Below, piece by piece: positions 26,721-36,079 of a stretch of DNA of 64,000 nucleotides. The notes beneath the pieces were generated by a model that saw only the letters and a list, made by a program, of their open reading frames with translations, searched no databases and was not told where the DNA came from. The first letter of the stretch is position 1. Every line of letters starts with the position of its first letter. The stretch comes from Lentisphaeria bacterium (GTDB lineage: Bacteria > Verrucomicrobiota > Lentisphaeria > Oligosphaerales > Oligosphaeraceae): NCBI GenBank assembly GCA_024405215.1, contig JAKSPB010000010.1, forward strand, positions 1 to 64,000, in the 5' to 3' direction. Both the position numbers and the translations under genes were made by a program.

Positions 26721-27899
26721 ATGAATCCTGTTAAAATTGGTATCGTCGGTATTGGCAACATGGGTTCCGACCACGCCGCCAGCATCACCAAGAATCTGCC
26801 GAACGCCAAGGTCACCGCCGTCTGCGACCTGAATCCCAAGGCCTTCGACCGGCTGCCGGCCCAGTTGCAGAACTCCGTCCAGAAGTTCACGACGGACGAG
26901 GAGTTCTTCGCGAAGGGCGACATGGACCTGGTCATGGTGGAAGTCCCCCACTTCCAGCACGCAAAGCTGTCCATCGACGCCATGAACGCCGGCAAGCACG
27001 TCATCGTGGAGAAGCCCCTGTGCGTCCACAAGGCCGATGCGGAAATCCTCTTGGCGGAATGCGCGAAGCATCCCGACCTGGTAAAGGGCATCATGCTGAA
27101 CCAGCGCACCCGTGACGCCCACGTCAAGATCAAGAACCTGATCGATTCCGGCGACCTGGGCGAAATCCGCCGCGTGAACTGGATCATCACCGACTGGTAT
27201 CGCACCCAGCAGTACTACGATTCCGGCGACTGGCGTGCCTCATGGCGCGGCGAAGGCGGCGGCGTCCTGACCAACCAGTGCCCTCACCAGCTGGACCTGA
27301 TGCAGTGGTTCTTCGGCATGCCGAAACTGGTTGACGCACACATCTTCCTGGGCAAGTACCACGACATCGAAGTCGAGGACGAAGTCAACGCCTATCTGGA
27401 ATACCCCAACGGCGCCACCGGGAACTTCATCACCACCACTGGCGAAGCCCCCGGAACCAACCGTCTGGAAATCGCCGGCGAACACGGCCGCATCGTCTTT
27501 GAGAACAACAAGCTCTGCTACAAGCGCCATGCCATGGCCACCAGCGAGCATATCAAGACCGCCAAGTCCGGGTTCCAGCCCCCCGAGACCTGGGATTGCG
27601 AAATCCACTTCGCTTCCGACAACGAAGGCCTCCCCCAGCACATGCGCGTGGTCGCCAACGTAATCGATGCCATCCAGAACGGCGCGGCCCTGAAGGCTCC
27701 CATGGAAGAAGGCATCCGCGGCCTGGAACTGTCCAACGCCATGATGCTCTCCGGCTTCCTCAAGAAGGCCGTGGAACTGCCCCTGGACTCCAGCATCTAC
27801 GCCGCCAAGCTGGAAGAGCTCATCGCCACCAGCCGCTATCCCAAGAAGACCGTCGCCGCCAATGCCGGTAACAGCAGCGACTTCTCCCAGTCCTTCTAA
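26721..27899 (+). CDS. Gfo/Idh/MocA-family NAD(P)-dependent oxidoreductase
   Basis: 392 residues from ATG at 26721, chosen because the Rossmann fold starts at once (KIGIVGIGNMGSDHAASI) and AAGGGAAA lies upstream. The N-terminal dinucleotide domain includes EVPHFQHAKLSIDAMNAGKH and the conserved VEKPLCVH. The catalytic domain has GGGVLTNQCPHQLDLMQWFFG, where the His/Asp typical of sugar dehydrogenases are seen. Family members oxidise inositols, hexosaminyl or deoxy sugars; the substrate cannot be inferred. It is a single-gene unit ended by a strong terminator. Confidence 0.9.
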   Translation: MNPVKIGIVGIGNMGSDHAASITKNLPNAKVTAVCDLNPKAFDRLPAQLQNSVQKFTTDEEFFAKGDMDLVMVEVPHFQHAKLSIDAMNAGKHVIVEKPLCVHKADAEILLAECAKHPDLVKGIMLNQRTRDAHVKIKNLIDSGDLGEIRRVNWIITDWYRTQQYYDSGDWRASWRGEGGGVLTNQCPHQLDLMQWFFGMPKLVDAHIFLGKYHDIEVEDEVNAYLEYPNGATGNFITTTGEAPGTNRLEIAGEHGRIVFENNKLCYKRHAMATSEHIKTAKSGFQPPETWDCEIHFASDNEGLPQHMRVVANVIDAIQNGAALKAPMEEGIRGLELSNAMMLSGFLKKAVELPLDSSIYAAKLEELIATSRYPKKTVAANAGNSSDFSQSF

Positions 27900-27918
27900 A
27901 GCTATTCCTGCATAATAC

Positions 27919-27965
27919 AAGGCTGCCGCTTCCTCGACCTGAGGCAAGACGGCAGCCTTTTTTTT
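27919..27965 (+). terminator. intrinsic terminator after the Gfo/Idh/MocA gene
   Basis: AAGGCTGCCG (27919-27928) pairs with CGGCAGCCTT, followed by a run of T. The loop itself contains CCTC/GAGG. It is 20 bases after the stop codon. Confidence 0.9.
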
Positions 27966-27966
27966 G

Positions 27967-28090
27967 GGGGGAAATAGCATGCGTATGTTGCCTGCGTGTT
28001 CTGATGCCGCGTTTTCCCGAGGCTTGCGCCTCGGGCGCAGGTCAAGCCCGTATCGCCAAGCAATAACGGCAACCTATGTATATAGTTTCC
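27967..28090 (-). repeat. dispersed repeat family A, copy 2 (first of a tandem pair)
   Basis: Reverse orientation. GGGAAATAGCATGCGTATGTTGCC at the left end and GGCAACCTATGTATATAGTTTCC at the right are imperfect inverted repeats. The interior holds the perfect hairpin CCCGAGGC-TTGC-GCCTCGGG (GCAA loop on the minus strand). Confidence 0.9.
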
Positions 28091-28097
28091 TTTTTTT

Positions 28098-28237
28098 GGG
28101 GGAAATAGCATGCGTATGTTGCCTGCGTGTTCTGATGCCGCGTTTTCCCGAGGCTTGCGCCTCGGGCGCAGGCCAAGCCCGTATCGTCGCTCAATAACGG
28201 CAACTACTCTACTCTCTACTTCGGTATATAGTTTCCT
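28098..28237 (-). repeat. dispersed repeat family A, copy 3 (second of a tandem pair)
   Basis: Nearly identical to copy 2 for its first 90 bases and separated from it by 7 bases. A 20-base ACTCTACTCTCTACTTCGG insertion interrupts the right end before TATATAGTTTCC. The tandem arrangement suggests local duplication or insertion of one copy beside another. Confidence 0.9.
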
Positions 28238-28293
28238 TCTTTTTGCCTAGAAAACCAGAAGACTAGGAGTCTGGGAGTCTAGAAACCAGAAAA

Positions 28294-28331
28294 GGGCTGC
28301 CGCAACCTCAATGGAGGAATTGCAGCAGCCC
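28294..28331 (-). terminator. terminator of the pseudopilin-like gene
   Basis: GGGCTGCCGCAA pairs with TTGCAGCAGCCC around a CCTC/GAGG inner stem. On the minus strand TTTTC follows. It lies 30 bases after the stop of the gene at 28362. Confidence 0.8.
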
Positions 28332-28361
28332 CGGGTCCGCGTTCAGCAGGAGCCGTTCAGG

Positions 28362-29168
28362 CTAGCGCTTTTCGCCGCCCCAGCCGTTGTAGCCGGGGAA
28401 CCAGTAGTAGTCGTCCACGATGGGATAGCCGCTCTTGCCATTGTTGACCCAGATGGACTTGGTGGAGCGGGCGTTTTCCACGTGGCCATCGCCAAAGGAC
28501 ATGTTGACGTGCATGTCATGGGGATAGCACACCAGGGCGCGGGCACTGCCTTTCAGGTTGTCGGCATCCAAGGCGAGGGCATTCTTCCAGAGATCATTCA
28601 CGCCGTCCAGATAATTGACAAAGAGGGAAGGCAGGGTGATGCTGCTGATACGGTGCCAGACGGCAGTCGCGCGCCAGGCTCCGGACATAGCCTGCACACC
28701 ACCACACTGACCGGCGCAGTCATTGATGTGGTAGTTGATGTTGCCGCGGACGCGGTTGGCGCCAGAGCCGCCGGACGGGCAGAGGAAGAGCTTGTGCCAG
28801 CTGTCATTGCCGTTGGCATGGTCCTCGGCATCCGCGCCGGGCTCCTTCTCCAGATATTTCTGCCAGTTCATGGGGGCGCCGGGAAGCATGGGGTTCACCG
28901 TGATCCAGTTGAAGACGTCCACACCTGCAGCCTGGTTCCAGACGCTCTGTTCCTTCCAATTGCTTGCATAGCTGACGGGAGGCAGGAAGTCGTCGCAGTC
29001 GTTGGTGTACAGCAGGGCGCCCAGCATGATCTGCTTCAGGTTGTTGACGCAGCTGATGTCACGGGCCTTGTTGCGGGCCTTGGAAAGGGCGGGAAGAAGC
29101 ATGGAGGCCAGGATCGCGATGATCGCGATCACGACCAGCAGTTCAATCAGGGTAAATGATTTTTTCAT
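28362..29168 (-). CDS. prepilin-leader (type II pseudopilin-like) protein, DUF1559/GspG-like architecture
   Basis: 268 residues. A class III signal of prepilins starts it: MKKS then [20 protein letters not shown], with cleavage expected before Phe5 and Glu at mature position 5. [31 protein letters not shown] follows. The C-terminal half has the family's [18 protein letters not shown] motif. Such proteins are exported by the T2SS/T4P machinery and exist in dozens of paralogues in Lentisphaerae; individual roles are unknown. Alone on the minus strand. The spacer 29169-29362 is AT-rich and presumably its promoter. Confidence 0.88.
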   Translation of the reverse strand: MKKSFTLIELLVVIAIIAILASMLLPALSKARNKARDISCVNNLKQIMLGALLYTNDCDDFLPPVSYASNWKEQSVWNQAAGVDVFNWITVNPMLPGAPMNWQKYLEKEPGADAEDHANGNDSWHKLFLCPSGGSGANRVRGNINYHINDCAGQCGGVQAMSGAWRATAVWHRISSITLPSLFVNYLDGVNDLWKNALALDADNLKGSARALVCYPHDMHVNMSFGDGHVENARSTKSIWVNNGKSGYPIVDDYYWFPGYNGWGGEKR

Positions 29169-29362
29169 GTTTTCTCCAGAATGTTTTGATGATAGATAAG
29201 GAAACTACAAACGCAGCGTCTTTTTTGGCTGTCGTTCATAGTATAAGCAAAAAAAAGATAAAACTCAAGACTTTCCCCACAAAACAAGGGGCTCCACCCG
29301 ACACTCTGTAGTTTTTAGATAAAAATCCATAAAAAAAGACAATCCCCCCCATCACAAACCTC

Positions 29363-30745
29363 CTACTTTCTCGTAAGATTACGCATCCAGTTGTAGCTAT
29401 TGATTTTAACTACAGCCACAAAGCACTTCGTGATCTGATCGGAGAGCAGCGCGGCGAAAACCATCCATGGCGCGGCATGGAAATGCAGCGCGAGGAAGGA
29501 AATGGGAATGATCCAGCAGAAAACCCAGAAAGAATCGTTTTTGAAGACGAATGCGGTATCGCCGCCCGCCTTGACCAGTCCATAGAGGGATGGCGCCTGA
29601 TAGCATCTGCCGACGATGATGACGGCAAGCACCATCATGAATTGCCGCGCCATGGCAATGGCGTCAGGAGACAACTCGTAGAAGGAGAGAAAGCTGTCGC
29701 ATCCACAGAGAACCGTCAACGCACTCAGAAGTCCGATGCCGAAGAAGATGGTCTGCATGGTCCTGGCCATCTGCTTGACGCGACCGAATTGCTCTGCTCC
29801 GATGGCCTTTCCCACCAGGATCGCGGTAGCGGCCGCCACGCCCCAGGTGCCCATCCAAAGGAAGCGGTCGAACATTCCGGTAATGCTTGCTGCGGTGCTG
29901 GCCGCCGCGTCCAAGTGCCCGATTGTCCAATTTTGCCAGACGTTGTTGAAGGCCCAGACCACCTGCCCCAGCAGCACTGGCGTACCGTATTTCACGAAAT
30001 CGTGGAAGATTTCTTTGTTCCAGCGCAGGAAATCTCCAAGACGCAGGCGGAGATTCTTATCCACCTTCAAAACGAAATAAAGCACGATGGAAAACTCAAT
30101 GACGCGTGACGCCACGGTGGCCAGTGCGGCCCCCCTCACGCCCAACGCGGGCAGGCCGCATTTGCCGAAAATCAGCAGATAGTTCAGCAGGACGTTCACC
30201 ACAAAGGCCACCATGGAATTGATGAGCCCGATACGGACAATCTCCACAGAGCGCATGGCGACAATGAGAATCTCCGACATGGAGAAGAAGAGGTAGGAAA
30301 TGCCCACCCACTGCAAATAGGACGCTCCGGCCTCGATGATTCCCGGATGAGGCGTCAGAAAGGCAATGATGCTTCGCGGAAAAAGCATCACGGCAAGAGC
30401 CAGCAGCGCCGTGCCGCCCAATGTCAGGCGCATTCCGATGGAGACCACCTCCTTGATGCGCTCGCAGTCATGCCGTCCCCAATACTGCGCGGAAAGAATC
30501 AGCGCCGCGCTTTCCATGCCGAAGACCACAATCTGAAGGACCGTGTTCAGCAACGTCCCCATGTAGAGTCCGGAGATCGCATCATCGCCCAGACGCCCCA
30601 CCATCAGATTGTCGGCAAAGATCACGCCGAAAGTGATGATATTCTGCAGAACAATCGGTATCGCCAACAGGAAAAGAGACTTGTAGAACGATGCGTCGTT
30701 GACGAAAAATGGTTCTTTTGAAAGATCTTTCTCAAGCATGGTCAT
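29363..30745 (-). CDS. MATE-family multidrug/cation exporter
   Basis: 460 residues with about 12 predicted membrane segments. The N-terminal half starts with SLFLLAIPIVLQNIITFGV and contains DNLMVGRLGDDAISGLYMG, a typical MATE helix 1-2 region; ILVGKAIGAEQFGRVKQMA marks the second half. MATE proteins export drugs or metabolites using Na+ or H+ gradients. The start ATG follows directly after the TGA of the AAA-ATPase gene (TGAATG), implying translational coupling. No separate terminator is evident downstream. Confidence 0.93.
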   Translation of the reverse strand: MTMLEKDLSKEPFFVNDASFYKSLFLLAIPIVLQNIITFGVIFADNLMVGRLGDDAISGLYMGTLLNTVLQIVVFGMESAALILSAQYWGRHDCERIKEVVSIGMRLTLGGTALLALAVMLFPRSIIAFLTPHPGIIEAGASYLQWVGISYLFFSMSEILIVAMRSVEIVRIGLINSMVAFVVNVLLNYLLIFGKCGLPALGVRGAALATVASRVIEFSIVLYFVLKVDKNLRLRLGDFLRWNKEIFHDFVKYGTPVLLGQVVWAFNNVWQNWTIGHLDAAASTAASITGMFDRFLWMGTWGVAAATAILVGKAIGAEQFGRVKQMARTMQTIFFGIGLLSALTVLCGCDSFLSFYELSPDAIAMARQFMMVLAVIIVGRCYQAPSLYGLVKAGGDTAFVFKNDSFWVFCWIIPISFLALHFHAAPWMVFAALLSDQITKCFVAVVKINSYNWMRNLTRK

Positions 30746-32311
30746 TCAAGAATGATATTCCTCCGCCTGCCAGGAGGCGATGCGCCCCGTTTCGGCGGAG
30801 AAGCTGCAGCCCACCAGGAAGATGCGCTTCTCCGTGGCCAGCCAGGACTGGTAATACGTCTTTTCGTAGATCTGCGCCAGGGCGCTGGTATCGCCATTCA
30901 GCTTGAACTCGAAGACATAGACGGCCCCGGGGACCTCCACGGCTGCGTCGATGCGGCCGTCGCTGGTCCGGGCCTCCGCGTGGATGATGTATCCCAGCAT
31001 CCGGAAGATGGTGTAGAAGATGTTCTGGAAGTTGGCTTCGCTCTTGTGGTGCACGTCGTATCCGATGCCGGCGCAGACGGCCTCCAGGACCCGCTGCAGT
31101 GCGGGAAGGTCGCAGGCCTCCAGCGCATCCGCCAGCCTGTCTCGGAAGTCCGGCGCCTCCTGGCGGCTTCTGCCGATGTAGGCGTTCAGCAGGTACGTGG
31201 TGAAGGACTCGCCCACCTCCAGGTTGGGGAAGTCCAGGCGGAAGCAGGTCTGCCCGCGCTTCTGCTCCGCCGAGCGGATGGTGAGGTATCCCGTCTGGAG
31301 CAGCAGCGGAAGCGGCTCGATCCTGTCGAGTTCGAAGGCCTCGAAGGCAATCTGCGGCACAAGCTGGGAAAGGGTCTTTCCGAAACTGAAGTCCCTGCCC
31401 ATGACCAGCTTCAGCAGGAAGCTGGGCGTCCCCGTGGAGAACCAGTAGTTGTTGAACTCCCCGCGATGGATAAGGAACTTGGCGATGGAGACGGGATTGT
31501 AGACCGTTTCGGCCGAGCTGTGGAAGCGGAAGCCGTCGTACCATTCCTTGACCTTCGCCAGGAAGGCGTCGTGGGAGAGCTCCAGCCGCGCCTCGATTTC
31601 CTCCAGCCAGGGGGCGAAATTCTCCTCCAGCTCCTTCTGCGTGTAGCCCTGCATGGTGGCGAAGCGCGCGTCCATGGTGAGGTCCTGCAGGTTGTTCAGG
31701 TCCGAGAAAAGGGAGACGTGGCAGAACTTGCTGACGCCCGTGATGAAGGCGAAGCGGATGCCGTTCGCGCGACTCTTGATGACCGAATAGAAGGACTTCA
31801 GAATGCCGAGGAACTCCCGGACGTTCTCCTTTTCCACATTGTTCAGGATCGGCTTGTCATATTCGTCAATCAGCACGACAACGGGTGCGCGTTCGGCAAG
31901 AATGGAGATGAGATCCTGCAAGAGCGCCGTGGCGTTTTCCCCCTCCAGGGTGACACGGTGCACCCTGGCTGCACTGCGGACGATATGGCAGAGGCTTTGG
32001 CGCAACTCCGCAGGGGTGCCGAAGTCCCATCCGTTCATATCCAGGTGGATGACGGGATAGGCCTTCCAATCGTATGGCTTGTCATAAATGGCCAGACCAT
32101 CGAAAAGCTCCTTCTTCCCCTCGAAGACCGCCTTCAGCGTGGTCAGCGTCAGGGACTTGCCGAAACGGCGCGGACGGGAAAGGAAGTACTCCGCAGGCGC
32201 GGACTGCACCAGCTCCCAGATGTACTCCGTCTTGTCCACGTAGAGTTTGTCCGAAGTGCGAAGCTGCTCGAAGGAAGAGAGATCCGGTGCAATTGTCTTT
32301 CTGGTCGTCAT
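30746..32311 (-). CDS. AAA-ATPase_like / PD-(D/E)XK nuclease-domain protein (PF09820 + DUF1703 type)
   Basis: 521 residues from ATG at 32311 (MTTRKTIAPDL, GGAG 6 bases upstream); a longer frame to 32401 is less likely. The N-terminal half is an AAA-like ATPase: FEQLRTSDKLYVDKTEYIWEL, the P-loop variant FLSRPRRFGKSLTLTTL, and Walker B VVVLIDEYDKPI. The C-terminal DUF1703 nuclease-like domain has DGRIDAAVEVPGAVYVFEFK (D...E-x-K pattern). These proteins are multicopy in gut anaerobes; their role (possibly defence or mobile-element biology) is unsettled. Coupled to the MATE gene. Confidence 0.9.
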   Translation of the reverse strand: MTTRKTIAPDLSSFEQLRTSDKLYVDKTEYIWELVQSAPAEYFLSRPRRFGKSLTLTTLKAVFEGKKELFDGLAIYDKPYDWKAYPVIHLDMNGWDFGTPAELRQSLCHIVRSAARVHRVTLEGENATALLQDLISILAERAPVVVLIDEYDKPILNNVEKENVREFLGILKSFYSVIKSRANGIRFAFITGVSKFCHVSLFSDLNNLQDLTMDARFATMQGYTQKELEENFAPWLEEIEARLELSHDAFLAKVKEWYDGFRFHSSAETVYNPVSIAKFLIHRGEFNNYWFSTGTPSFLLKLVMGRDFSFGKTLSQLVPQIAFEAFELDRIEPLPLLLQTGYLTIRSAEQKRGQTCFRLDFPNLEVGESFTTYLLNAYIGRSRQEAPDFRDRLADALEACDLPALQRVLEAVCAGIGYDVHHKSEANFQNIFYTIFRMLGYIIHAEARTSDGRIDAAVEVPGAVYVFEFKLNGDTSALAQIYEKTYYQSWLATEKRIFLVGCSFSAETGRIASWQAEEYHS

Positions 32312-32584
32312 GTCTTGCTCCATGAAATATGATATTTTTTCTGCCACCAAGGATAATATACTCTTTTCCCTTGAATGCAACGCCAGGACCACCAACACCA
32401 CGTATCAGCACAGGCAACGGAACAGCTCCTTCCCGCAATGCTGTTTGAGAGGATACAACCGAAGATTGACGGGTAAAAATCGCGGCTCTCTGAATATGGA
32501 AAATGCGCGGATGACGGAAGGCGGGAATTTCGTGGCTTTTTGAAAGTCATGAAAATCTCTGGGAATCCATAACTTCTGTTGATA

Positions 32585-32624
32585 GTGCCTCCCATTAATG
32601 GCAACAGTGCATCCCATCAATGGC
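32585..32624. promoter_or_regulatory. two CCAT-AATGG palindromic sites 22 bp apart
   Basis: GTGCCTCCCATTAATGGC (32585-32602) and GTGCATCCCATCAATGGC (32607-32624) match at 16 of 18 bases. The first contains the perfect palindrome CCATTAATGG. The 22-base spacing puts both on one DNA face. They lie in the 490-bp spacer 32312-32802, upstream of the AAA-ATPase gene, where no gene is seen. Confidence 0.4.
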
Positions 32625-32694
32625 GGGAGTTTTCCAGACCAATATGTTTAACTGGGTGGAGGGAGGGGGTGGAACCTTCCCTATTTAAAGAGAA

Positions 32695-32736
32695 AAGGCT
32701 GTGGCATCACCTCCCATGGAGATTTTGCCACAGCCC
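32695..32736 (-). terminator. terminator of the second pseudopilin-like gene
   Basis: AAGGCTGTGGC pairs with GCCACAGCC around a CCTCCCATGGAGA inner region. On the minus strand the stem is followed by TTTTC. It is 67 bases after the stop at 32803. Confidence 0.8.
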
Positions 32737-32802
32737 GGCCGTCATTCTTTGCAGAAAATCAACCGAAGAACCTTTTACAAAGAGCCCTGAAAGTTTTCCC
32801 GA

Positions 32803-33609
32803 TTAGTTCATTTCTGCGTAATCAGGGGTTGCAAAGGAGACCCAGACGCGGTCCACTTCAACGTATGTAACTGCGGATTGGCAGCCCTTGGAGAAGATTT
32901 CCGCCGCCTTCGCAGGTTCTGTGGTCTCGACGTGGCCGTCCCAGAAAGCCATGTTGATCTTGCGGTCGTGACGAGCCGTGGGACGTTCGCCGGAAGCGGG
33001 ATCGGAGGGAGCAATGCGGTAATCACCAACATCGTAGCTGTTGCTAATGCCGGAACTGGCGAAACTGACGTTAGGACCATAGCAGGAATCCGTAATCACA
33101 AAACAACGGCTCGCCGCAAGTTTGCTATTGTCGAAACGGAACAGGTAGTCCTTGGTGCTGGTGCCAACCAATGCGTCTGGCAACGCGCAGAAAGTACGCT
33201 GGTTGCTGTTGAGATAGCAACCCTGGGGAGTTGCGTATGCCCAGTTCTGCTTTGTGTCCGAAACCGTGAGAGGGCAGGTCATCAGCTTGTCTTCCAGGTA
33301 ACCGAGACTGAATTTTCCTTTGGTGGCCTCGCCGACCCAGCTCTTGTATATCTGGTTTGTGCTCAAAACCGCCTTGGGGCCGAAATATGCGGTGCCGGCA
33401 TTCGCAGTATTGGCGCAAGTCATGATGTAACCGTCGTAATCAAGTGCGTAGAGTTGGAAAGACAAGTCGAACTGCTTCTGGTTATTGACGCAGGAAATGG
33501 TACGTGCCTTGTTACGCGCCTTGGAAAGGGCGGGCAGAAGCATGCTGGCCAGGATGGCGATGATGGCGATCACGACGAGAAGTTCAATCAGAGTGAAGGA
33601 TTTCTTCAT
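32803..33609 (-). CDS. prepilin-leader (type II pseudopilin-like) protein
   Basis: 268 residues from ATG at 33609 ([13 protein letters not shown]). It shares the first 35 residues almost exactly with the protein at 28362, including [20 protein letters not shown] and LSKARNKAR. The body then differs ([28 protein letters not shown]) and ends with the shared [18 protein letters not shown] motif. A longer frame to 33696 is not used since the leader peptide must be short and basic. It is divergent from an AraC regulator across a 287-bp AT-rich region, which may control it. Confidence 0.88.
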   Translation of the reverse strand: MKKSFTLIELLVVIAIIAILASMLLPALSKARNKARTISCVNNQKQFDLSFQLYALDYDGYIMTCANTANAGTAYFGPKAVLSTNQIYKSWVGEATKGKFSLGYLEDKLMTCPLTVSDTKQNWAYATPQGCYLNSNQRTFCALPDALVGTSTKDYLFRFDNSKLAASRCFVITDSCYGPNVSFASSGISNSYDVGDYRIAPSDPASGERPTARHDRKINMAFWDGHVETTEPAKAAEIFSKGCQSAVTYVEVDRVWVSFATPDYAEMN

Positions 33610-33896
33610 GGTTGTGTCTCTTGGTTGGTTAGGAATTTCTGTCAGGAAGCGGAAAGGCTTCCGACGGCTTGGAACGAAAAAGAACCGACGCACCATCCTC
33701 TGCGGGGGAAAAAGGTCACGCCTGGTGCCAACGTGGCTCTTCTTTTCAATTTGTTCAGAATAGATGAAACATTTGGAATTTCATTTTCTCTGACATTGAC
33801 AGAATTTAACCTATTCTCTAGATATCCTATTATTTTTCGGCTATATTAACATTCTTAAAGCAACATAAAACATTTGTAAAATCAAAGAATAGAATC

Positions 33897-34790
33897 ATGA
33901 AACCACTGGATGACCTCAAACTCTTCGACCGGGAGGAATCACCCTTCCTGTTCCAGACAGGACGCGCCGTCGTCTGGGAAAACATCTCGATCCTACAGCA
34001 ATACGAACGGTATGGCCTCAGCTATGATCCTGCCCTGTTCGTCAACCTCTTCTGCCATTCCTATACCTCGAATCACATCTACTACCAGCATCGTCTCCAT
34101 CAACTGCCCGTCACCTTCGACTACATCATCAGCGGATCCTGCTACTTCCGCAGCGGAAAGAAGGCATTCCTGGCGGAAGCCGGCGAAATGGTCATCCTCC
34201 CCCAGGACGGCGACAACGCGATCCTATACCTTCCCTCCAGCGGCCATTGCGAAAGATATGGCATGCTCATCGACGGCACGCTCTTCCACACCCTCCTGAA
34301 ATTCTACCACCTGGACGGCTTTCTCAACATCCCCTTCGCCAATCCCCAGGTGATTCTCTCCTACTTTGAAAGCCTGAAAACGGCATTGAAGGACGGCAGT
34401 GCTTCTGAATACATCGCCGCCCTCCTCTTTGAATTTCTCTGCATCCTGGGGAAATACCACTCCCACAACGCCCTGCCGCCACTGCTGGTGGAGATTATCA
34501 GCTATCTGGACGCACATCTTTCCGACAAAATCCGCATCAACGCCGTCGCCCAGCGCTTCCACATCTCCGTCCAGGGCCTGAATGACCTGTTCCGGAAACA
34601 CATGCAGACCACGGCGTACCAATACCTGATTTCCAAGCGGATGACACGCGCAAAGGAACTCCTGGCCCGCATGGAAAATTTCCGCATCAACGAAATCGCC
34701 TTCCTCTGCGGATACGAAAATCCCCTGCACTTCTCCACCGAGTTCCGGCGATACTTCGGAAAATCCCCCCGGGCATTCCGAAAAGACTGA
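33897..34790 (+). CDS. AraC-family transcriptional regulator
   Basis: 297 residues. The N-terminal cupin-type sensor spans about 60-150 (YQHRLHQLPVTFDYIISG, GEMVILPQDGD). The C-terminal DNA-binding domain has INAVAQRFHISVQGLNDLFRK and INEIAFLCGYENPLHFSTEFRR, ending GKSPRAFRK. This is the standard AraC arrangement, and differs in sequence from the regulator at 19460. It may govern the divergent pseudopilin-like gene or the downstream isomerase; neither can be shown here. Confidence 0.9.
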   Translation: MKPLDDLKLFDREESPFLFQTGRAVVWENISILQQYERYGLSYDPALFVNLFCHSYTSNHIYYQHRLHQLPVTFDYIISGSCYFRSGKKAFLAEAGEMVILPQDGDNAILYLPSSGHCERYGMLIDGTLFHTLLKFYHLDGFLNIPFANPQVILSYFESLKTALKDGSASEYIAALLFEFLCILGKYHSHNALPPLLVEIISYLDAHLSDKIRINAVAQRFHISVQGLNDLFRKHMQTTAYQYLISKRMTRAKELLARMENFRINEIAFLCGYENPLHFSTEFRRYFGKSPRAFRKD

Positions 34791-34868
34791 CGACCGTGGC
34801 AATCGCAAAACACGCCAGACGCAACAATTCCGAACGGAAAACGGGAACGATGTGCTTGAGTCGCCTTT

Positions 34869-34967
34869 GGGAATTGACGAAAAGCGCTTGTCCTGTGCCC
34901 GAAGCGAAAGCCTCCGAAAAATACCAAGTCCGAGTAGGCAGGAAACATTTAGGATATACTATTCCAC
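34869..34967 (+). repeat. dispersed repeat family A, diverged copy 4
   Basis: GGGAATTGACGAAAAGCGCTTGTCCTGTGCCCGAAGCGAAAGCCTCCG, then AGGCAGGAAACATTTAGGATATACTATTCC. Loop and stem are partly mismatched, and the left end is trimmed. Best seen as an old, decayed copy. It occupies the spacer between the AraC gene and the isomerase gene. Confidence 0.6.
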
Positions 34968-35066
34968 AAAAATCCATCCGAACCAAAAGAAAAGAAGTAT
35001 TTTACAGAATTGTCTCTGGAATTTCCCTCATTCTCAATCCCAAATCCTCTGCCTTTCATCCACGCC

Positions 35067-35957
35067 ATGCAACCCACTACCTACCTTTTCGACTTTGAAC
35101 ACACCGACGACAAGACCCGCCCGTACATCATGCAGGAGTTCGCCAGAAACGGCGCAGGGCATCTTGTCCTCACGGACACCCTGATCCGCCAGATCATGTT
35201 CGATACTGATCTCGTACAAAAACTTCGCAAGAACCTGGCCGATACCGGACTGGACTTCGTGGACGCGCACGCGCCATTCAATAACTGGAATGACGACCTG
35301 GACCTGGTGGATACGGCCATGCGCCCCACCATGATCGCCCGGAAAAAGGTGGCCATGCACATCGCGGCGGACTTCGGAGTAAACACCATCACCATCCACG
35401 TGGGAAACGCCTTGCTGGCCACCAGAAACCAGGGACACACCATCCAGGAATGCGACGAGAACATCAAACGCGCCCTGGAAGAACTGCTCCCCCTCGCCGA
35501 ACAACTGAAGATAGTCATCTGCATCGAAAACATCTGGGCCCCCACCAACACCACCGACAAACTCCTGGCCATCATTGACTTCTTCCAATCCGAAAATCTC
35601 GGTATCTGCTATGACGCAGGACACGCCAACCTGATGAAGGCGCCGCAGGAAGGAAAAAACTCCGCTCCCATCGAGTATTTCGGCGCCTTCGACGACTTCA
35701 ACGAAAAGCCAGTCCCCTACGATCCACAGATGCTGGAACATCTCCTGCCGCATGTCGTAAACTGCCACCTCCACGACAACAACGGACTCTTTGACTTCCA
35801 CCGCCTCCCCGGAACCGGAACCGTGGACTGGCCGCACATCATCGGACTCCTGAAGCAGGCGCCTAGGCTCCGCTCCTTCCAAAGCGAGGTCATCCCCGTA
35901 CGCGAAAACGTCAGCATTCGGACTCTCGTCGAGACTTTCGAAACGCTGCTTAAGTAG
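35067..35957 (+). CDS. sugar phosphate isomerase/epimerase-like TIM-barrel protein
   Basis: 296 residues from ATG at 35067 (MQPTTYLFDFEH); an in-frame ATG 19 codons upstream is possible but adds an uncharacteristic leader. AP endonuclease-2/xylose-isomerase-like fold: DFVDAHAPFNNW, FGVNTITIHVGN, and the metal ligands Glu in IVICIENIW, Asp/His in GICYDAGHANL, His in NCHLHDNNG and Glu in RSFQSEV. Members isomerise or epimerise sugars and inosose; the exact substrate is unknown. It stands alone between AraC and purM. Confidence 0.8.
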   Translation: MQPTTYLFDFEHTDDKTRPYIMQEFARNGAGHLVLTDTLIRQIMFDTDLVQKLRKNLADTGLDFVDAHAPFNNWNDDLDLVDTAMRPTMIARKKVAMHIAADFGVNTITIHVGNALLATRNQGHTIQECDENIKRALEELLPLAEQLKIVICIENIWAPTNTTDKLLAIIDFFQSENLGICYDAGHANLMKAPQEGKNSAPIEYFGAFDDFNEKPVPYDPQMLEHLLPHVVNCHLHDNNGLFDFHRLPGTGTVDWPHIIGLLKQAPRLRSFQSEVIPVRENVSIRTLVETFETLLK

Positions 35958-36079
35958 TTGAGCCATCACACGAAAAGTCCGCATCTGTCGTATTCTGTCA
36001 ACGTCCAGAGTAGCGGCGAAAGACTATATTAATAAAGAATCCGTAATTTCTTGTCAAACACCTCTTTTTTACGACTGCA

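Noticed and set aside
27967-28237. CRISPR-like array from the two adjacent repeats
   Set aside because: Units are about 120 bp with inverted ends, only two, separated by 7 bases, without spacers or cas genes.
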